Shown piece by piece: positions 1-8,769 of a DNA stretch of 64,000 nt. Each line of letters begins with the position of its first letter. Position 1 is the stretch's first letter. The DNA is from Akkermansiaceae bacterium. Lineage in GTDB: Bacteria; Verrucomicrobiota; Verrucomicrobiia; Verrucomicrobiales; Akkermansiaceae. The notes under the pieces are model-generated. The model did no database searches. It was not told the DNA's origin and worked only from the letters and a program-made list of their open reading frames with translations. The stretch is from assembly GCA_030725745.1 (NCBI GenBank), contig JANRFH010000057.1, positions 7,037-71,036 of the forward strand, given 5' to 3'. Both the position numbers and the translations under genes were made by a program.

Positions 1-1163
1 AGTTTAGAAACAAAGCGCTCCATCCGATTCATCGCCGTCCGCAGATCATCCATCCCCGTCGCATAGCAGCAACGCAGGAAGCCCTCTCCGCTGGGGCCGA
101 AAGCACCGCCCGGCACCGCCGCGACACTCTCCGCTTCTAGCAGACCCATCGCAAAATCCTTCGATGAAAGCCCTGTGCTCCTAATATCCGGGAAGACATA
201 GAAAGCACCGCCCGGAGTATGGCACTCCAGCCCGATCTCATTGAGCCGTTTCACTAGGAAATCCCGGCGCAGGTGATAGCTTTCCTTCATTTCCTGCACG
301 CGCGGTGCACCGTTTTCAAGCGCCTCAATCGCCGCATTCTGGCTCATGATCGGCGCGCAGAGCATTGAGTATTGGTGAATTTTCATCATCGCCTCGATGA
401 TCGGCTGCGGCGCACAGGCATAGCCCAAGCGGAAACCCGTCATCGCAAAAGCCTTGGAAAATCCGTGCATCAGGATCGTGCGCTCCTTCATCCCCGGCAG
501 CGAGGCGATGGATACGTGCTTGATCCCGTCATACCGCAGCTCGCAGTAAATCTCATCCGCCATCACGATCAGGTCATGCTTGATCGCGAGCTTTGCAATC
601 CCCTCCAGATCCTCTTGCGAGGCCACGGCTCCTGTCGGATTCGTCGGGAAATTCAACATCAGGACACGACTCTTCGGCGTGATCGCCTTCTCTAGAGCCT
701 CAGGTTTGAGAGAAAAGCCATCCTCCTTCGTCGTCTCCACCGGCACCGCCACGCCATGCGCCATGACAATGCTCGGCGAGTAGGAAACGTAGCACGGCTC
801 GTGGTAAATCACTTCGTCACCAGGATTGAGAAGCGCGCGCAGCGCGATGTCGATCGCTTCCGAGACTCCCACCGTCACCAGAACTTCGCTGGCAGGATCG
901 TAATCGATCTCAAACAGACCGCTCACGTATTTGGAAATCGATTTCCGCAGGCTCAGTAGCCCGAGGTTCGCCGTATAAGTCGTCTGCCCCCTTTCAAGAG
1001 AATAAATCGCCGCCTCGCGGATGTGCCACGGCGTCACGAAATCTGGCTCGCCCACGCCCAGCGAAATCACATCGTCCCTCCCGATCACAAGATCGAAGAA
1101 ATCCCGGATCCCAGATCTCGGTATCGATGCCACATGGCGTGCTATTTTCCCTGAATAATCCAT
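1..1163 (-). CDS. Class I PLP-dependent aminotransferase (C-terminus beyond window edge)
   Basis: Transfers an amino group from an amino acid to a 2-oxo acid using pyridoxal phosphate; cytoplasmic. Seen: an N-terminal LGVGEPDF segment, a NFPTNPTGA motif, an ADEIY motif and the cofactor-lysine region HGFSKAFAMTGFRLGYA with the lysine near residue 237, all in family order. The ATG at 1163 opens a protein of at least 387 residues and the frame is still open at base 1, so only the extreme C-terminus is missing. It is divergent from the kinase at 1296. The fold is that of aspartate/aromatic/LL-diaminopimelate aminotransferases; substrate cannot be told from sequence alone. Confidence 0.88.
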   Translation of the reverse strand, partial: MDYSGKIARHVASIPRSGIRDFFDLVIGRDDVISLGVGEPDFVTPWHIREAAIYSLERGQTTYTANLGLLSLRKSISKYVSGLFEIDYDPASEVLVTVGVSEAIDIALRALLNPGDEVIYHEPCYVSYSPSIVMAHGVAVPVETTKEDGFSLKPEALEKAITPKSRVLMLNFPTNPTGAVASQEDLEGIAKLAIKHDLIVMADEIYCELRYDGIKHVSIASLPGMKERTILMHGFSKAFAMTGFRLGYACAPQPIIEAMMKIHQYSMLCAPIMSQNAAIEALENGAPRVQEMKESYHLRRDFLVKRLNEIGLECHTPGGAFYVFPDIRSTGLSSKDFAMGLLEAESVAAVPGGAFGPSGEGFLRCCYATGMDDLRTAMNRMERFVSK

Positions 1164-1295
1164 AAATTCGCCGCCCGGAAGCGGACGCGAATGAAATCCC
1201 CCATCTTCCCCAACGTCAATAACGGAGAGCCGCGTCTACGACCGACTTCTTTCCACTTCCATAATCACAAAAACCCATATTAACCTCAGCCGCCC

Positions 1296-2249
1296 ATGTC
1301 CACCGAAGCCATACTCTCCACCGCACGGCAATACCTTGAGGTCGATCCAACGACCCCGATCACCCTCATTCCTATTAAAAAAGGAGCCTCCGGTCGAACT
1401 ATAGCCCGTGTGAAAACTCCCGTTCACGAAGATTTCATCGGCATCCACTGGACAGACGAACGCGACGACAACGAACAGTTCGTCCCCATTGCGGAGTTCC
1501 TCAAAAAAGCACGCTTCAACGTCCCTAAAATACTTTACGACCGCTCGCAGCACAGCGTCGCCCTAATCGAAGACCTCGGCGATACCGATCTACTTTCCCT
1601 AAAAGACACTCCATTCAAGAAACGCCTCCCCCTCTACCGCTCCGCCCTCGAGCAAGTGGATCGCCTCTTTTATGCACGCGTCCCGAAGGATCTCGAACTC
1701 ATGCCTCCCTTCGATGCCGATCTCTACCGCTGGGAGCAGAAATATTTCTTCGACTACTTCATCGAGGATTTCCTCAAGGAAAGCCCAGTCGCCCTAGAGA
1801 AAAACGAAGCATTCACCGATATGGCGGAAGGTCTCGGTGCCTCACACAAACACCTCGTTCACAGAGATTTCCAGTCTCAGAACCTCCTCATCAAGGACGA
1901 CAAACTTTACATGATAGACTTCCAAGGCCTCCGCCGCGGTCGCCAAGAGTATGATCTCGCATCGCTTATTTTCGACCCCTACATGGATCACTCCGCCGAC
2001 GAGAGAGAGCAACTCCTCGATCTCTGGGAGGACATCTCCGACGAACGTCCGGAAACCTCCCTCTTTCACAAATGTGCCTCCCAGCGCCTCATGCAGGCAC
2101 TCGGAGCATTCGGAAACATCATCGAAAACCGCAACGACGAATGGTATCGCCAACACATCCCCGTCGCCGTGAAATCACTCCTAGAAGTGACAAAGGACAC
2201 CGAAATCGGCGAAGCCCTCGCCCCCATATTAGAAAAACATTACTCCTAA
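1296..2249 (+). CDS. Aminoglycoside-phosphotransferase-fold sugar kinase (AmgK-like)
   Basis: ATP-dependent small-molecule kinase of the APH/choline kinase superfamily. Seen: an N-terminal glycine-rich segment (GASGRTIARVK), the catalytic loop HRDFQSQNLL near residue 190, the metal-binding MIDFQG near residue 206 and the following YDLASL stretch. The DFQ plus YDLASL pattern resembles AmgK, the N-acetylmuramate/N-acetylglucosamine anomeric kinase of peptidoglycan recycling, more than antibiotic-resistance enzymes. The usual partner murU is not adjacent, so the substrate is inference. Length (317 residues) fits the family. It stands alone, divergent from the aminotransferase and convergent with the GNAT gene. 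Confidence 0.75.
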   Translation: MSTEAILSTARQYLEVDPTTPITLIPIKKGASGRTIARVKTPVHEDFIGIHWTDERDDNEQFVPIAEFLKKARFNVPKILYDRSQHSVALIEDLGDTDLLSLKDTPFKKRLPLYRSALEQVDRLFYARVPKDLELMPPFDADLYRWEQKYFFDYFIEDFLKESPVALEKNEAFTDMAEGLGASHKHLVHRDFQSQNLLIKDDKLYMIDFQGLRRGRQEYDLASLIFDPYMDHSADEREQLLDLWEDISDERPETSLFHKCASQRLMQALGAFGNIIENRNDEWYRQHIPVAVKSLLEVTKDTEIGEALAPILEKHYS

Positions 2250-2262
2250 CTCGAATCACTAC

Positions 2263-2298
2263 CTTCTTCCTTGGAAGTTGAATTTTGAGATTTAAAGC
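2263..2298. repeat. AT-rich leader-type repeat, copy A
   Basis: Contains CTTCTTCCTTGGAAGTTGAA followed by TTTTGAGATTTAAAG. The first half matches the copy at 4729-4767 almost base for base. This copy lies between convergent genes and overlaps the stop codon of the acetyltransferase, so here it cannot be a translation leader. Confidence 0.5.
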
Positions 2299-2807
2299 AA
2301 GCAGCGCATCGGGATCATGTTCGAGTAATCGAATCCCTGCTTCTTAAAGAATTCCTGACTCTCCGCGCTAATTCTATCCGTCAGCAGCGTGATGCGCAGG
2401 AAGCCCTTCTGTTTCGCAAACTCGATCACGTGATCAACCAACATCGTGCCAAAACCTTGCCCACGGTGATTTGGATGAATCACTACGTCTTCCATCAGGA
2501 TCACGAATCCACCCCGTGCCGTTGAAATCGTGAACAAGGTGTTCACCATCCCGAAAATCCGGTCATCGTTCCTCACCACCGCGATCCTCCCCCGGCTCGG
2601 TTGCTCAAGAATCAATCTCAGCCCTCGCTCCTGCACCTCCTTGTCCGGCGTAAAATCCCCATCTGACATGGAAAAAAGATCCATCACCAGCTCCGTGAGA
2701 GCAGGCAAATCATCCAGAGTCGCCATCTCTACTCTCAGTCCACTTCCAGCCTGATTTTCCCCCTCATGCAGCAAATCCTCAGATGTCGTCGCTAAATCCA
2801 TTGCCAT
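2292..2807 (-). CDS. GNAT-family N-acetyltransferase
   Basis: Acetyl-CoA-dependent acetyltransferase; acceptor unknown. Seen: the acetyl-CoA-binding motif A as NHRGQGFGTMLV, preceded by a beta strand with LMEDVVIHP, and a C-terminal end with FFKKQGF as in GNAT proteins. I chose the ATG at 2807 (MAMDLATT) over the upstream ATG at 2849, because the longer form adds a hydrophobic and basic stretch not expected in this family. The product is about 171 residues. It runs divergently from the siroheme reductase at 2983. Its stop codon lies inside an AT-rich repeat shared with other intergenic sites. Confidence 0.8.
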   Translation of the reverse strand: MAMDLATTSEDLLHEGENQAGSGLRVEMATLDDLPALTELVMDLFSMSDGDFTPDKEVQERGLRLILEQPSRGRIAVVRNDDRIFGMVNTLFTISTARGGFVILMEDVVIHPNHRGQGFGTMLVDHVIEFAKQKGFLRITLLTDRISAESQEFFKKQGFDYSNMIPMRCLL

Positions 2808-2982
2808 GAGCTTGCGGCCATACCGTAGGAAAAATACAGGACAAATCACAAAAAAAATCTACCTCATCACCCCCCATGACTCCGCCTCATGGAGTAGATT
2901 GAAACCATTCCTTCCATGTTCCACAGGATATCTTCCCATGGCATCCCCTATGCTATTTGCAGGAAGAATCCTACCCAAAACC

Positions 2983-4710
2983 ATGGTCGATCTGAATACC
3001 TCCGCCTTCACCAAAGAACAGAAAACCTACCTAGACGGCTTTGTATCGGGAATTCTGCAAGGCCGCCAAATCCCCTACCTCGGCCAAGACGGAGCCGGAC
3101 GTTTCACCGGAGATCCCGAAGAAGCGATCGAAACTGTCCACGGCACCCCAGTCGACGAACTCTGCCGTGAGGAAACCATCAAATACGAGCAAAACGGCCT
3201 CGATTGCTTCCCGACCATGCTCGAAAACGCCGAGAAAAACGTTTTCCCAGACGCCGACAACGTCTTCCGCTACAAATTCCACGGCCTTTTCTACGTCGCC
3301 CCCGCCCAAGATTCCTTCATGATCCGCTGCCGCATCGCCGGCGGAGCGCTCACCACCACCCAGTTCCGCGGCCTCTCCCGCATGGCGGAAAAATACGGCC
3401 CCGGCCACACCGACCTCACCACGCGCAACAACGTTCAGATCCGCGAAATCGCCCCCAAGGACTGCCCAAACATCCTCGATGACCTAGCAGACATCGGCCT
3501 CACCAGCCAAGGCTCCGGCGCCGACAACATCCGCAACGTCACCGCCACACCCACCACCGGCTTCGATCCCGACGAACTCCTCGACGTCCTTCCCTACGCC
3601 CGAGCGATGCACTATTACATCCTGCGGAACCGCGATCTCTACGGCCTCCCCCGCAAATTCAACATAGCCTTCGATTCCGGCGGTCGCATTTCCGCCTGCG
3701 CAGATACCAATGACATCGCCTTCTACGCCGTCCGCAGCCAGAGCGGTGAAATCGGCTTCCGCATGCAGCTCTGCGGCATCACCGGGCACCAACAGTTCGC
3801 CACCGATGCAGGCATTTTCCTCACCCCATCCCAAGCCATCCCTGTAGCCGCTGCCATCCTCCGCGTCTTCATCGAAAACGGAAATCGCACCAACCGCAAA
3901 AAATCCCGACTCAAATACCTCGTCGATGAATGGGGCATCCCAAAGCTCCTCCAGGAAACAGAAAGAAAACTCACCTTCCCCATCACCTTCACTCCCGTCT
4001 CAAGCTGCGAAGTCCCCACTCCAAAGGTAAAACACGGCCACCTCGGCATTCACAACCAATCCGACGGCCTCAACTACGTCGGAGTCCTCGTCCCTGTCGG
4101 TCGCCTCACCTGCCTCCAGATGGATCAGCTCTCAGACATTGCCGATAAATACGGGCGCGGTGAAGTCCGCCTCACCGTCTGGCAAAACCTCATTATCCCT
4201 GGCATTTCAGCTGAAAAACTCGAAGCCGCCACCGCTGCCATCATCGCCACAGGCCTCGACTACCGCCCCTCCGCCATACGCGGTGGCATCATCGCCTGCA
4301 CCGGCTCACGTGGCTGCAAATACGCCGCCGCTGACACCAAAGGCAATGCCATCGACCTCGGAAAATTCCTCTCTGAAAAATTCGATCTCGACCACCCCAT
4401 CAACCTCCACGTCACCGGCTGCAACCACTCCTGTGCCCAGCACTACATCGGAGACATCGGCCTCATGGGAGTCCCCGTGAAAAACGCCGCTGGCGAAACC
4501 GTCGATGGCTACAACATCGTCCTAGGCGGCGGAGTCGATGACACCCAAGCCATCGCCCGCGAAGTCTGGAAATCCATCCCCTTCACCGAAATCCCCGCCC
4601 TACTCGACAAGCTCCTCACCCACTACCTAGCCACCCGTGAGCCTGACGAAACCTTCGTTAGCTTCAGCAACCGCCAGCCCCTCGAGGATCTTGTAGCCCT
4701 CAACTCCTGA
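2983..4710 (+). CDS. nirA: NirA-type ferredoxin-nitrite reductase (siroheme/4Fe-4S)
   Basis: Six-electron reduction of nitrite to ammonium (or, less likely, sulfite to sulfide) on a coupled siroheme-[4Fe-4S] centre; cytoplasmic. Seen: a first half with TTRNNVQIREI, GADNIRNVTATPTTGFDPDEL and LPRKFNIAF, and a second half with the cluster cysteines in TGSRGCKYA and TGCNHSCAQHYIGDIGLMG (Cys-x3-Cys). The nitrite-reductase type is favoured by the GADNIRN...GFDPDEL block. The chosen ATG at 2983 (MVDLNTSAF) drops an atypical upstream extension; length is then 575 residues. The next gene, 57 bp downstream, encodes an electron-transfer protein, suggesting a two-gene unit. Confidence 0.87.
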   Translation: MVDLNTSAFTKEQKTYLDGFVSGILQGRQIPYLGQDGAGRFTGDPEEAIETVHGTPVDELCREETIKYEQNGLDCFPTMLENAEKNVFPDADNVFRYKFHGLFYVAPAQDSFMIRCRIAGGALTTTQFRGLSRMAEKYGPGHTDLTTRNNVQIREIAPKDCPNILDDLADIGLTSQGSGADNIRNVTATPTTGFDPDELLDVLPYARAMHYYILRNRDLYGLPRKFNIAFDSGGRISACADTNDIAFYAVRSQSGEIGFRMQLCGITGHQQFATDAGIFLTPSQAIPVAAAILRVFIENGNRTNRKKSRLKYLVDEWGIPKLLQETERKLTFPITFTPVSSCEVPTPKVKHGHLGIHNQSDGLNYVGVLVPVGRLTCLQMDQLSDIADKYGRGEVRLTVWQNLIIPGISAEKLEAATAAIIATGLDYRPSAIRGGIIACTGSRGCKYAAADTKGNAIDLGKFLSEKFDLDHPINLHVTGCNHSCAQHYIGDIGLMGVPVKNAAGETVDGYNIVLGGGVDDTQAIAREVWKSIPFTEIPALLDKLLTHYLATREPDETFVSFSNRQPLEDLVALNS

Positions 4711-4728
4711 GCGGCATCTCGTGCGCAG

Positions 4729-4767
4729 CTTCTTCCTTGAGAGTTGAAATTTGAAAGTTGAAATTTA
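4729..4767. repeat. AT-rich leader repeat, copy B, abutting a GTG start
   Basis: CTTCTTCCTTGAGAGTTGAA continues as ATTTGAAAGTTGAAATTTA and touches the GTG start at 4768 without any Shine-Dalgarno. It shares its first half with copy A at 2263 and the general GTTTAAA/AAATTT theme with copies at 33218, 38635 and 60371. Confidence 0.55.
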
Positions 4768-6300
4768 GTGAGAAACCTCATCGACGAGCTACTGGAACAG
4801 CAATCCACCCTCCAAACCCCCGTCGCGAAGTTTTCAGAAAAACACCACAGCGAGCCGGATCTCGAGCCCCACTACCGCTCCCTCATCCCCCTGTCAAAAC
4901 CCGGCCCAGGCGAGCAATACGCATTCGAAGTCTCCCTAGACCGCTGCACCAGTTGCAAAGCCTGCGTCTCCGCCTGCTCCTCACTCAACGGCCTCGATGA
5001 AGGCGAAACCTGGCGCGATGTCGGCACCCTCCTTGGCGGCTCGGATGAGAAAAAATACCAGCAGACCATCACCACCGCCTGCCACCACTGTGAAGACCCC
5101 GGCTGCATGAATGGCTGCCCAGTCGGAGCCTATGAAAAAGACGCAGACACCGGCCTCGTCCGCCACCTCGATGACCAATGCATTGGCTGCTCCTACTGCA
5201 TCCTGAAGTGCCCCTACGACGTCCCGAAATACTCCAAATCCCGTGGCATCGTGCGCAAGTGCGACATGTGCCACCAACGCCTCGCCGAAGGTGAAGCCCC
5301 CGCCTGCGTCCAGGCCTGCCCCACCGAGGCCATCCGCATCGTAAAACATAAAACCATCGGCAACCGCGACTCCGCCGAAATCTCACTCTTCAAATCCCGC
5401 ATCTTCGGAGAAACCTCCGGCATCCCAGACTCACGCATCACCCTACCCACCACTCGCTACATCGGCCGCGAAACACCACCCGCTGTCCACGCCGCAGACC
5501 GCGATACCCTGCACGCACAGCACGCTCACTGGCCGCTCGTCTTCATGCTAGCCCTTACCCAAGCAGGCCTAGGCCTCTGTGGCGGCGGATTGTATCCGCC
5601 CAGCCAAGCATCACTCCCCCTCTTCATTGTTGGAGCCGCACTTTTCAATCTCGGCATGATCGCCGCCACCCTCCACCTCGGCCAGCCGCTCAAAGCCTGG
5701 CGCTTTTTCCTCGGCCTAAAAACATCATGGCTCTCCCGCGAAATCCTCGCCTTCTCCATGGTCGCTCCCCTGCCCCTCGCTCTCATCGCTCTTCGTTTGA
5801 CACCAGATTTCCCCTTCAAAGATCTAGCCACCACCATCACCCTCCTCTCCGTCATCCCCGCCTCCCTCGGAGCCATCTTCACCAGCGTGATGATCTACCA
5901 AGACACCCACCGCGCCTCATGGCGTTTAGGCCTCACCATCCCGCGCTTCTTCGGCACCTTCTTTTCCTTCCTCACCCTCGGCCTCTGCATCGCAGATCCG
6001 TCCTCGTCCCACATCATCCTCTTCGCCCTCGTCATCTTCGGGAAAATGATACCCGAACTATTCGTCCTCAGTGATGCGAAGGATAAGAACTTTTCCGCAG
6101 ATCAGCACTCCGCCCGCCTACAGCTCGGCCCGCTACGCCTCATCACCATCCTGCGCTTCGCACTAGTCCCACTAGCACTCATAGCACTAATCATCACCCC
6201 ATGGGCAGCCCTCGGAATACTCCTCGTATCCGAAGTCCTAGAGCGTCAGCTATTTTTCCAATCCTGCTACGCGCCGAAAATGCCCGGACACTTCGGCTAA
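4768..6300 (+). CDS. Fused DmsB-like ferredoxin and DmsC-like membrane anchor
   Basis: Electron-transfer protein expected to link a membrane quinol pool to a reductase. Seen: residues ~50-210 carry four cysteine clusters of the DmsB type (RCTSCKACVSACSS, CHHCEDPGCMNGCP, CIGCSYCILKCP, CDMCHQRL...CVQACP). From about residue 245 to the end there are around eight hydrophobic segments resembling DmsC. Separate B and C subunits are usual; here they are one 510-residue chain. GTG at 4768 is the only reasonable start. No molybdopterin catalytic subunit lies beside it; the partner on the same strand is the NirA-type reductase, which is the likely, but unproven, electron acceptor. Confidence 0.85.
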   Translation: MRNLIDELLEQQSTLQTPVAKFSEKHHSEPDLEPHYRSLIPLSKPGPGEQYAFEVSLDRCTSCKACVSACSSLNGLDEGETWRDVGTLLGGSDEKKYQQTITTACHHCEDPGCMNGCPVGAYEKDADTGLVRHLDDQCIGCSYCILKCPYDVPKYSKSRGIVRKCDMCHQRLAEGEAPACVQACPTEAIRIVKHKTIGNRDSAEISLFKSRIFGETSGIPDSRITLPTTRYIGRETPPAVHAADRDTLHAQHAHWPLVFMLALTQAGLGLCGGGLYPPSQASLPLFIVGAALFNLGMIAATLHLGQPLKAWRFFLGLKTSWLSREILAFSMVAPLPLALIALRLTPDFPFKDLATTITLLSVIPASLGAIFTSVMIYQDTHRASWRLGLTIPRFFGTFFSFLTLGLCIADPSSSHIILFALVIFGKMIPELFVLSDAKDKNFSADQHSARLQLGPLRLITILRFALVPLALIALIITPWAALGILLVSEVLERQLFFQSCYAPKMPGHFG

Positions 6301-6310
6301 AATGAAAATA

Positions 6311-6332
6311 GCCGCGATTGAAAAATCGCGGC
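6311..6332 (-). terminator. Perfect hairpin terminator behind the 83-residue gene
   Basis: GCCGCGATT and AATCGCGGC form a perfect 9-bp stem around a GAAA loop. Read on the minus strand it is followed by TATTTTCATTTT, fitting an intrinsic terminator for the small gene at 6355-6606. It lies 10 bases after the stop of the plus-strand gene and may also protect that 3' end. Confidence 0.7.
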
Positions 6333-6354
6333 CAGTTCGACAAACAGCTCAAAC

Positions 6355-6606
6355 TCAGGCCATCGCCATTTCTTTCTTTGCAGCAACTTCCGCAGCCTCT
6401 GCCGCCAGTTCTTTCTCGAACTCGATTTCCTCCTGTGTCATCCCGGCAAGTCTTGCCTCTTCAATCGCAGCAATCTCAGCAGCCTCATTTTCCGCCTGCT
6501 TTGCAATAAGCTGCTCTTCCTTAGCTGCTTCGCGAGCAATTCGCTTATCCATTTTCTTTTGCTCCCGCTCGCGGCGTTTGTGGTCTTTGCTTGGTGTGAA
6601 GGCCAT
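6355..6606 (-). CDS. Small charged, helical hypothetical protein
   Basis: I do not recognise the family. The 83-residue product starts MAFTPSKDHKRREREQKKMD, a strongly basic segment, and continues with an alanine/glutamate-rich stretch that looks like one long helix or coiled coil. No cysteines, signal peptide or membrane segment. It is probably a real gene: codon use matches neighbours, it has its own terminator hairpin at 6311-6332, and it occupies a gap between two plus-strand genes. The basic-then-acidic layout could suit nucleic-acid or protein binding, but that is speculation. Confidence 0.6.
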   Translation of the reverse strand: MAFTPSKDHKRREREQKKMDKRIAREAAKEEQLIAKQAENEAAEIAAIEEARLAGMTQEEIEFEKELAAEAAEVAAKKEMAMA

Positions 6607-6793
6607 AAGTCAATCAGTAGTTAGATTTTGCGGGCTCATCTTTCTGTCATTGGACAGAAGCGGCAACCGCTGCCCCGCCGCGATACCTGCCAATCGCCTT
6701 CAGAAGCAATAAAATTCGAGACCTACCCCCATATTGGTGAAAGACGGCAATAGAGTTTCGGATTTTCCGAACTTCCCCTAAGCTGACCTTTGC

Positions 6794-7477
6794 ATGCCGC
6801 CTCTTCACATTCTATTTCAAGACGCGTTCCTTGTCGCCATCAACAAGCCCGCCGGAATGATCGTGCATCCCGGACGCGACAAAGAGGATCCCGAAGACAT
6901 CGCCATCCTGCGCCTTCGCGACCTGCTCGGTCGCAGGGTGTATCCCGTCCACCGGCTTGATCGACCCACCTCCGGCGTCCAGCTCTTCGCTCTCGACAAG
7001 CAAACCGCCAGCCTCACCCAACAAGCCTTTGCCCGCAGGGAAGTATTCAAAACCTACCACGCTATCATCTCTGGGTGCACACCTCCGCAATGGACTTGTG
7101 AAACCCCTCTAAAAACCAACCCCGAAGACGAGCCCCTCTCTGCAGAAACCTCCTTCGAGCGCATCGCCGTCACATCACCAGGCGATTTCCCCAACCACGC
7201 AGAACTCATCCTTTCCCTTCTCAAAGCCTCCCCTCTCACCGGGCGTTTCCACCAGATCCGTCGTCACCTGCTGGAGGCCGGTTTCCCCATCGTCGGCGAC
7301 TTCCGCTACGCCGGCATCGAGCGCAGTTTCGAACTCGGTGAAATCCTCGGCACCGGCACCCGCATGCTGCTCCAGTCAAAAAACCTCAAGCTCACACATC
7401 CGCATACCAACGAACCATTGGAAATCATCGCCCCTACCGACCCTGAATTTCGCAAATGCTTTCCCGACCTGAGCTAG
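6794..7477 (+). CDS. RNA pseudouridine synthase, TruC/RluA type
   Basis: Isomerises specific uridines in RNA to pseudouridine. Seen: the catalytic motif VHRLDRPTSGV near residue 55, where the aspartate is the nucleophile, and KTYHAIISG and GRFHQIRRHL further on, all in RluA-family order. HRLDRPTSG is the form typical of TruC (tRNA position 65) rather than HRLDKxTSG of RluA/C/D. There is no N-terminal S4 domain. Length (227 residues) is at the short end for TruC. Target RNA remains inference. It stands alone, convergent with the helicase gene 12 bp away. Confidence 0.85.
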   Translation: MPPLHILFQDAFLVAINKPAGMIVHPGRDKEDPEDIAILRLRDLLGRRVYPVHRLDRPTSGVQLFALDKQTASLTQQAFARREVFKTYHAIISGCTPPQWTCETPLKTNPEDEPLSAETSFERIAVTSPGDFPNHAELILSLLKASPLTGRFHQIRRHLLEAGFPIVGDFRYAGIERSFELGEILGTGTRMLLQSKNLKLTHPHTNEPLEIIAPTDPEFRKCFPDLS

Positions 7478-7489
7478 CGCTCGAGCCAT

Positions 7490-8719
7490 CTACAAACGCT
7501 TTTTCTTCGCCTCGGCTTCGCGGAGTTTATCCTTTTTGCTCTTCCGCCTTCCTTTGACTCCTCCCGTGCCTGGAGATGGCGGCGGTGCAGATTCGGTAGG
7601 TTCAAAGCCAAGGATTTCTTCCCTCACAATGTTCGATCCATTGCGTTTCTCAATAAGCAAGAAATGCGCTTGGGATTCCGCAGCTACAAAACTGACCGCA
7701 ACACCGGCCTCCCCCGCTCTTCCGGTGCGCCCGATGCGATGCGTGTAGTCCACAGCGGAGCGTGGTAAATCGTAATTCACCACCACCGGCAACTGCGCGA
7801 TGTCCAACCCGCGCGCAGCTAGATCAGTCGCGACAAGCACCTTGATGTGCGATTTCTTAAAATCCTCCAGCACCTCATTGCGCGCACCCTGGCTGAGTTC
7901 GCCATGAAACGCCTTCGCACGTATGCCGTTTCTCCGGAGTTTATCGACCACGTGGTCGGCGCTGTATTGAGTGGCTACAAAAACCAGCACGCGTTTCCAC
8001 TTCTCCGTAGCGATCAGATGCCGCAGCAGTGGAGTGCGCTTGTCTGTATCCACACGTATCGCCCGCTGAAGAATATCCGGAGCATCAGTCGTCTCGATCT
8101 CGATGCGTGTGGGATCGTGCAGAATTTCCCCGGCCATCGCTTCAATCGCCGGAGGAAAAGTAGCGGAAAACAAAAGGCTCTGACGCCGCTTTGGAAGCAG
8201 CGAAAGGATGCGTCCCAGTTCATCAGCAAAGCCCAGATCGAGCATACGGTCGGCCTCATCCAGCACCAACGCCCTGACATCCGAGAGCTTCACAGCATTG
8301 TGATCCACCAAATCCAGCAATCGTCCCGGAGTCGCAACGATGAAATCCGCACCACCACGCAAAGCCATCATCTGAGGATTGATCGAGACACCACCCACCG
8401 CACTGACCACCTTGATCCTCTCCGGCAGATTCGTAGAAAACTCCTGCACCACCTCCCGCACCTGCGCCGCCAGCTCACGTGTCGGCACCAAGATCAAAGT
8501 ATGAACCCGCCTTGGCTTTTCATGACGCGCCTCGCTCCAGCGCTGCAAGAGCGGTAGCACGAACGCCATAGTTTTGCCTGAACCAGTCTTCGCCGTCGCA
8601 AGCAAATCTCCCCCCGCCAGCACGACGGGAATCCCCGCCGACTGCACTGCGGTAGGTGAATCATACTTGCTGGCTACGGAAACCAATTGAGCCGACAGGC
8701 CGAAAGCGGAAAAAGGCAT
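7490..8719 (-). CDS. DEAD-box ATP-dependent RNA helicase (RhlE-like)
   Basis: Unwinds or remodels RNA using ATP, typically in ribosome assembly or mRNA decay. Seen in order: Walker A ATAKTGSGKT (residues 41-50), PTRELA, TPGR, DEAD, SAT, then the C-terminal helicase motifs ending HRIGRTGRAG. The C-terminal tail is short and basic (GRRKSKKDKLREAEAKKKRL), as in RhlE-type helicases with an RNA-binding tail. At 409 residues it is close to a minimal core plus tail. It is transcribed toward the pseudouridine synthase gene and codirectional with the gene at 8770. Confidence 0.93.
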   Translation of the reverse strand: MPFSAFGLSAQLVSVASKYDSPTAVQSAGIPVVLAGGDLLATAKTGSGKTMAFVLPLLQRWSEARHEKPRRVHTLILVPTRELAAQVREVVQEFSTNLPERIKVVSAVGGVSINPQMMALRGGADFIVATPGRLLDLVDHNAVKLSDVRALVLDEADRMLDLGFADELGRILSLLPKRRQSLLFSATFPPAIEAMAGEILHDPTRIEIETTDAPDILQRAIRVDTDKRTPLLRHLIATEKWKRVLVFVATQYSADHVVDKLRRNGIRAKAFHGELSQGARNEVLEDFKKSHIKVLVATDLAARGLDIAQLPVVVNYDLPRSAVDYTHRIGRTGRAGEAGVAVSFVAAESQAHFLLIEKRNGSNIVREEILGFEPTESAPPPSPGTGGVKGRRKSKKDKLREAEAKKKRL

Positions 8720-8769
8720 GCTTGGTTTCTATTCACGATTCTAGCGTCCCGCAACTGCTCACCACGCGT

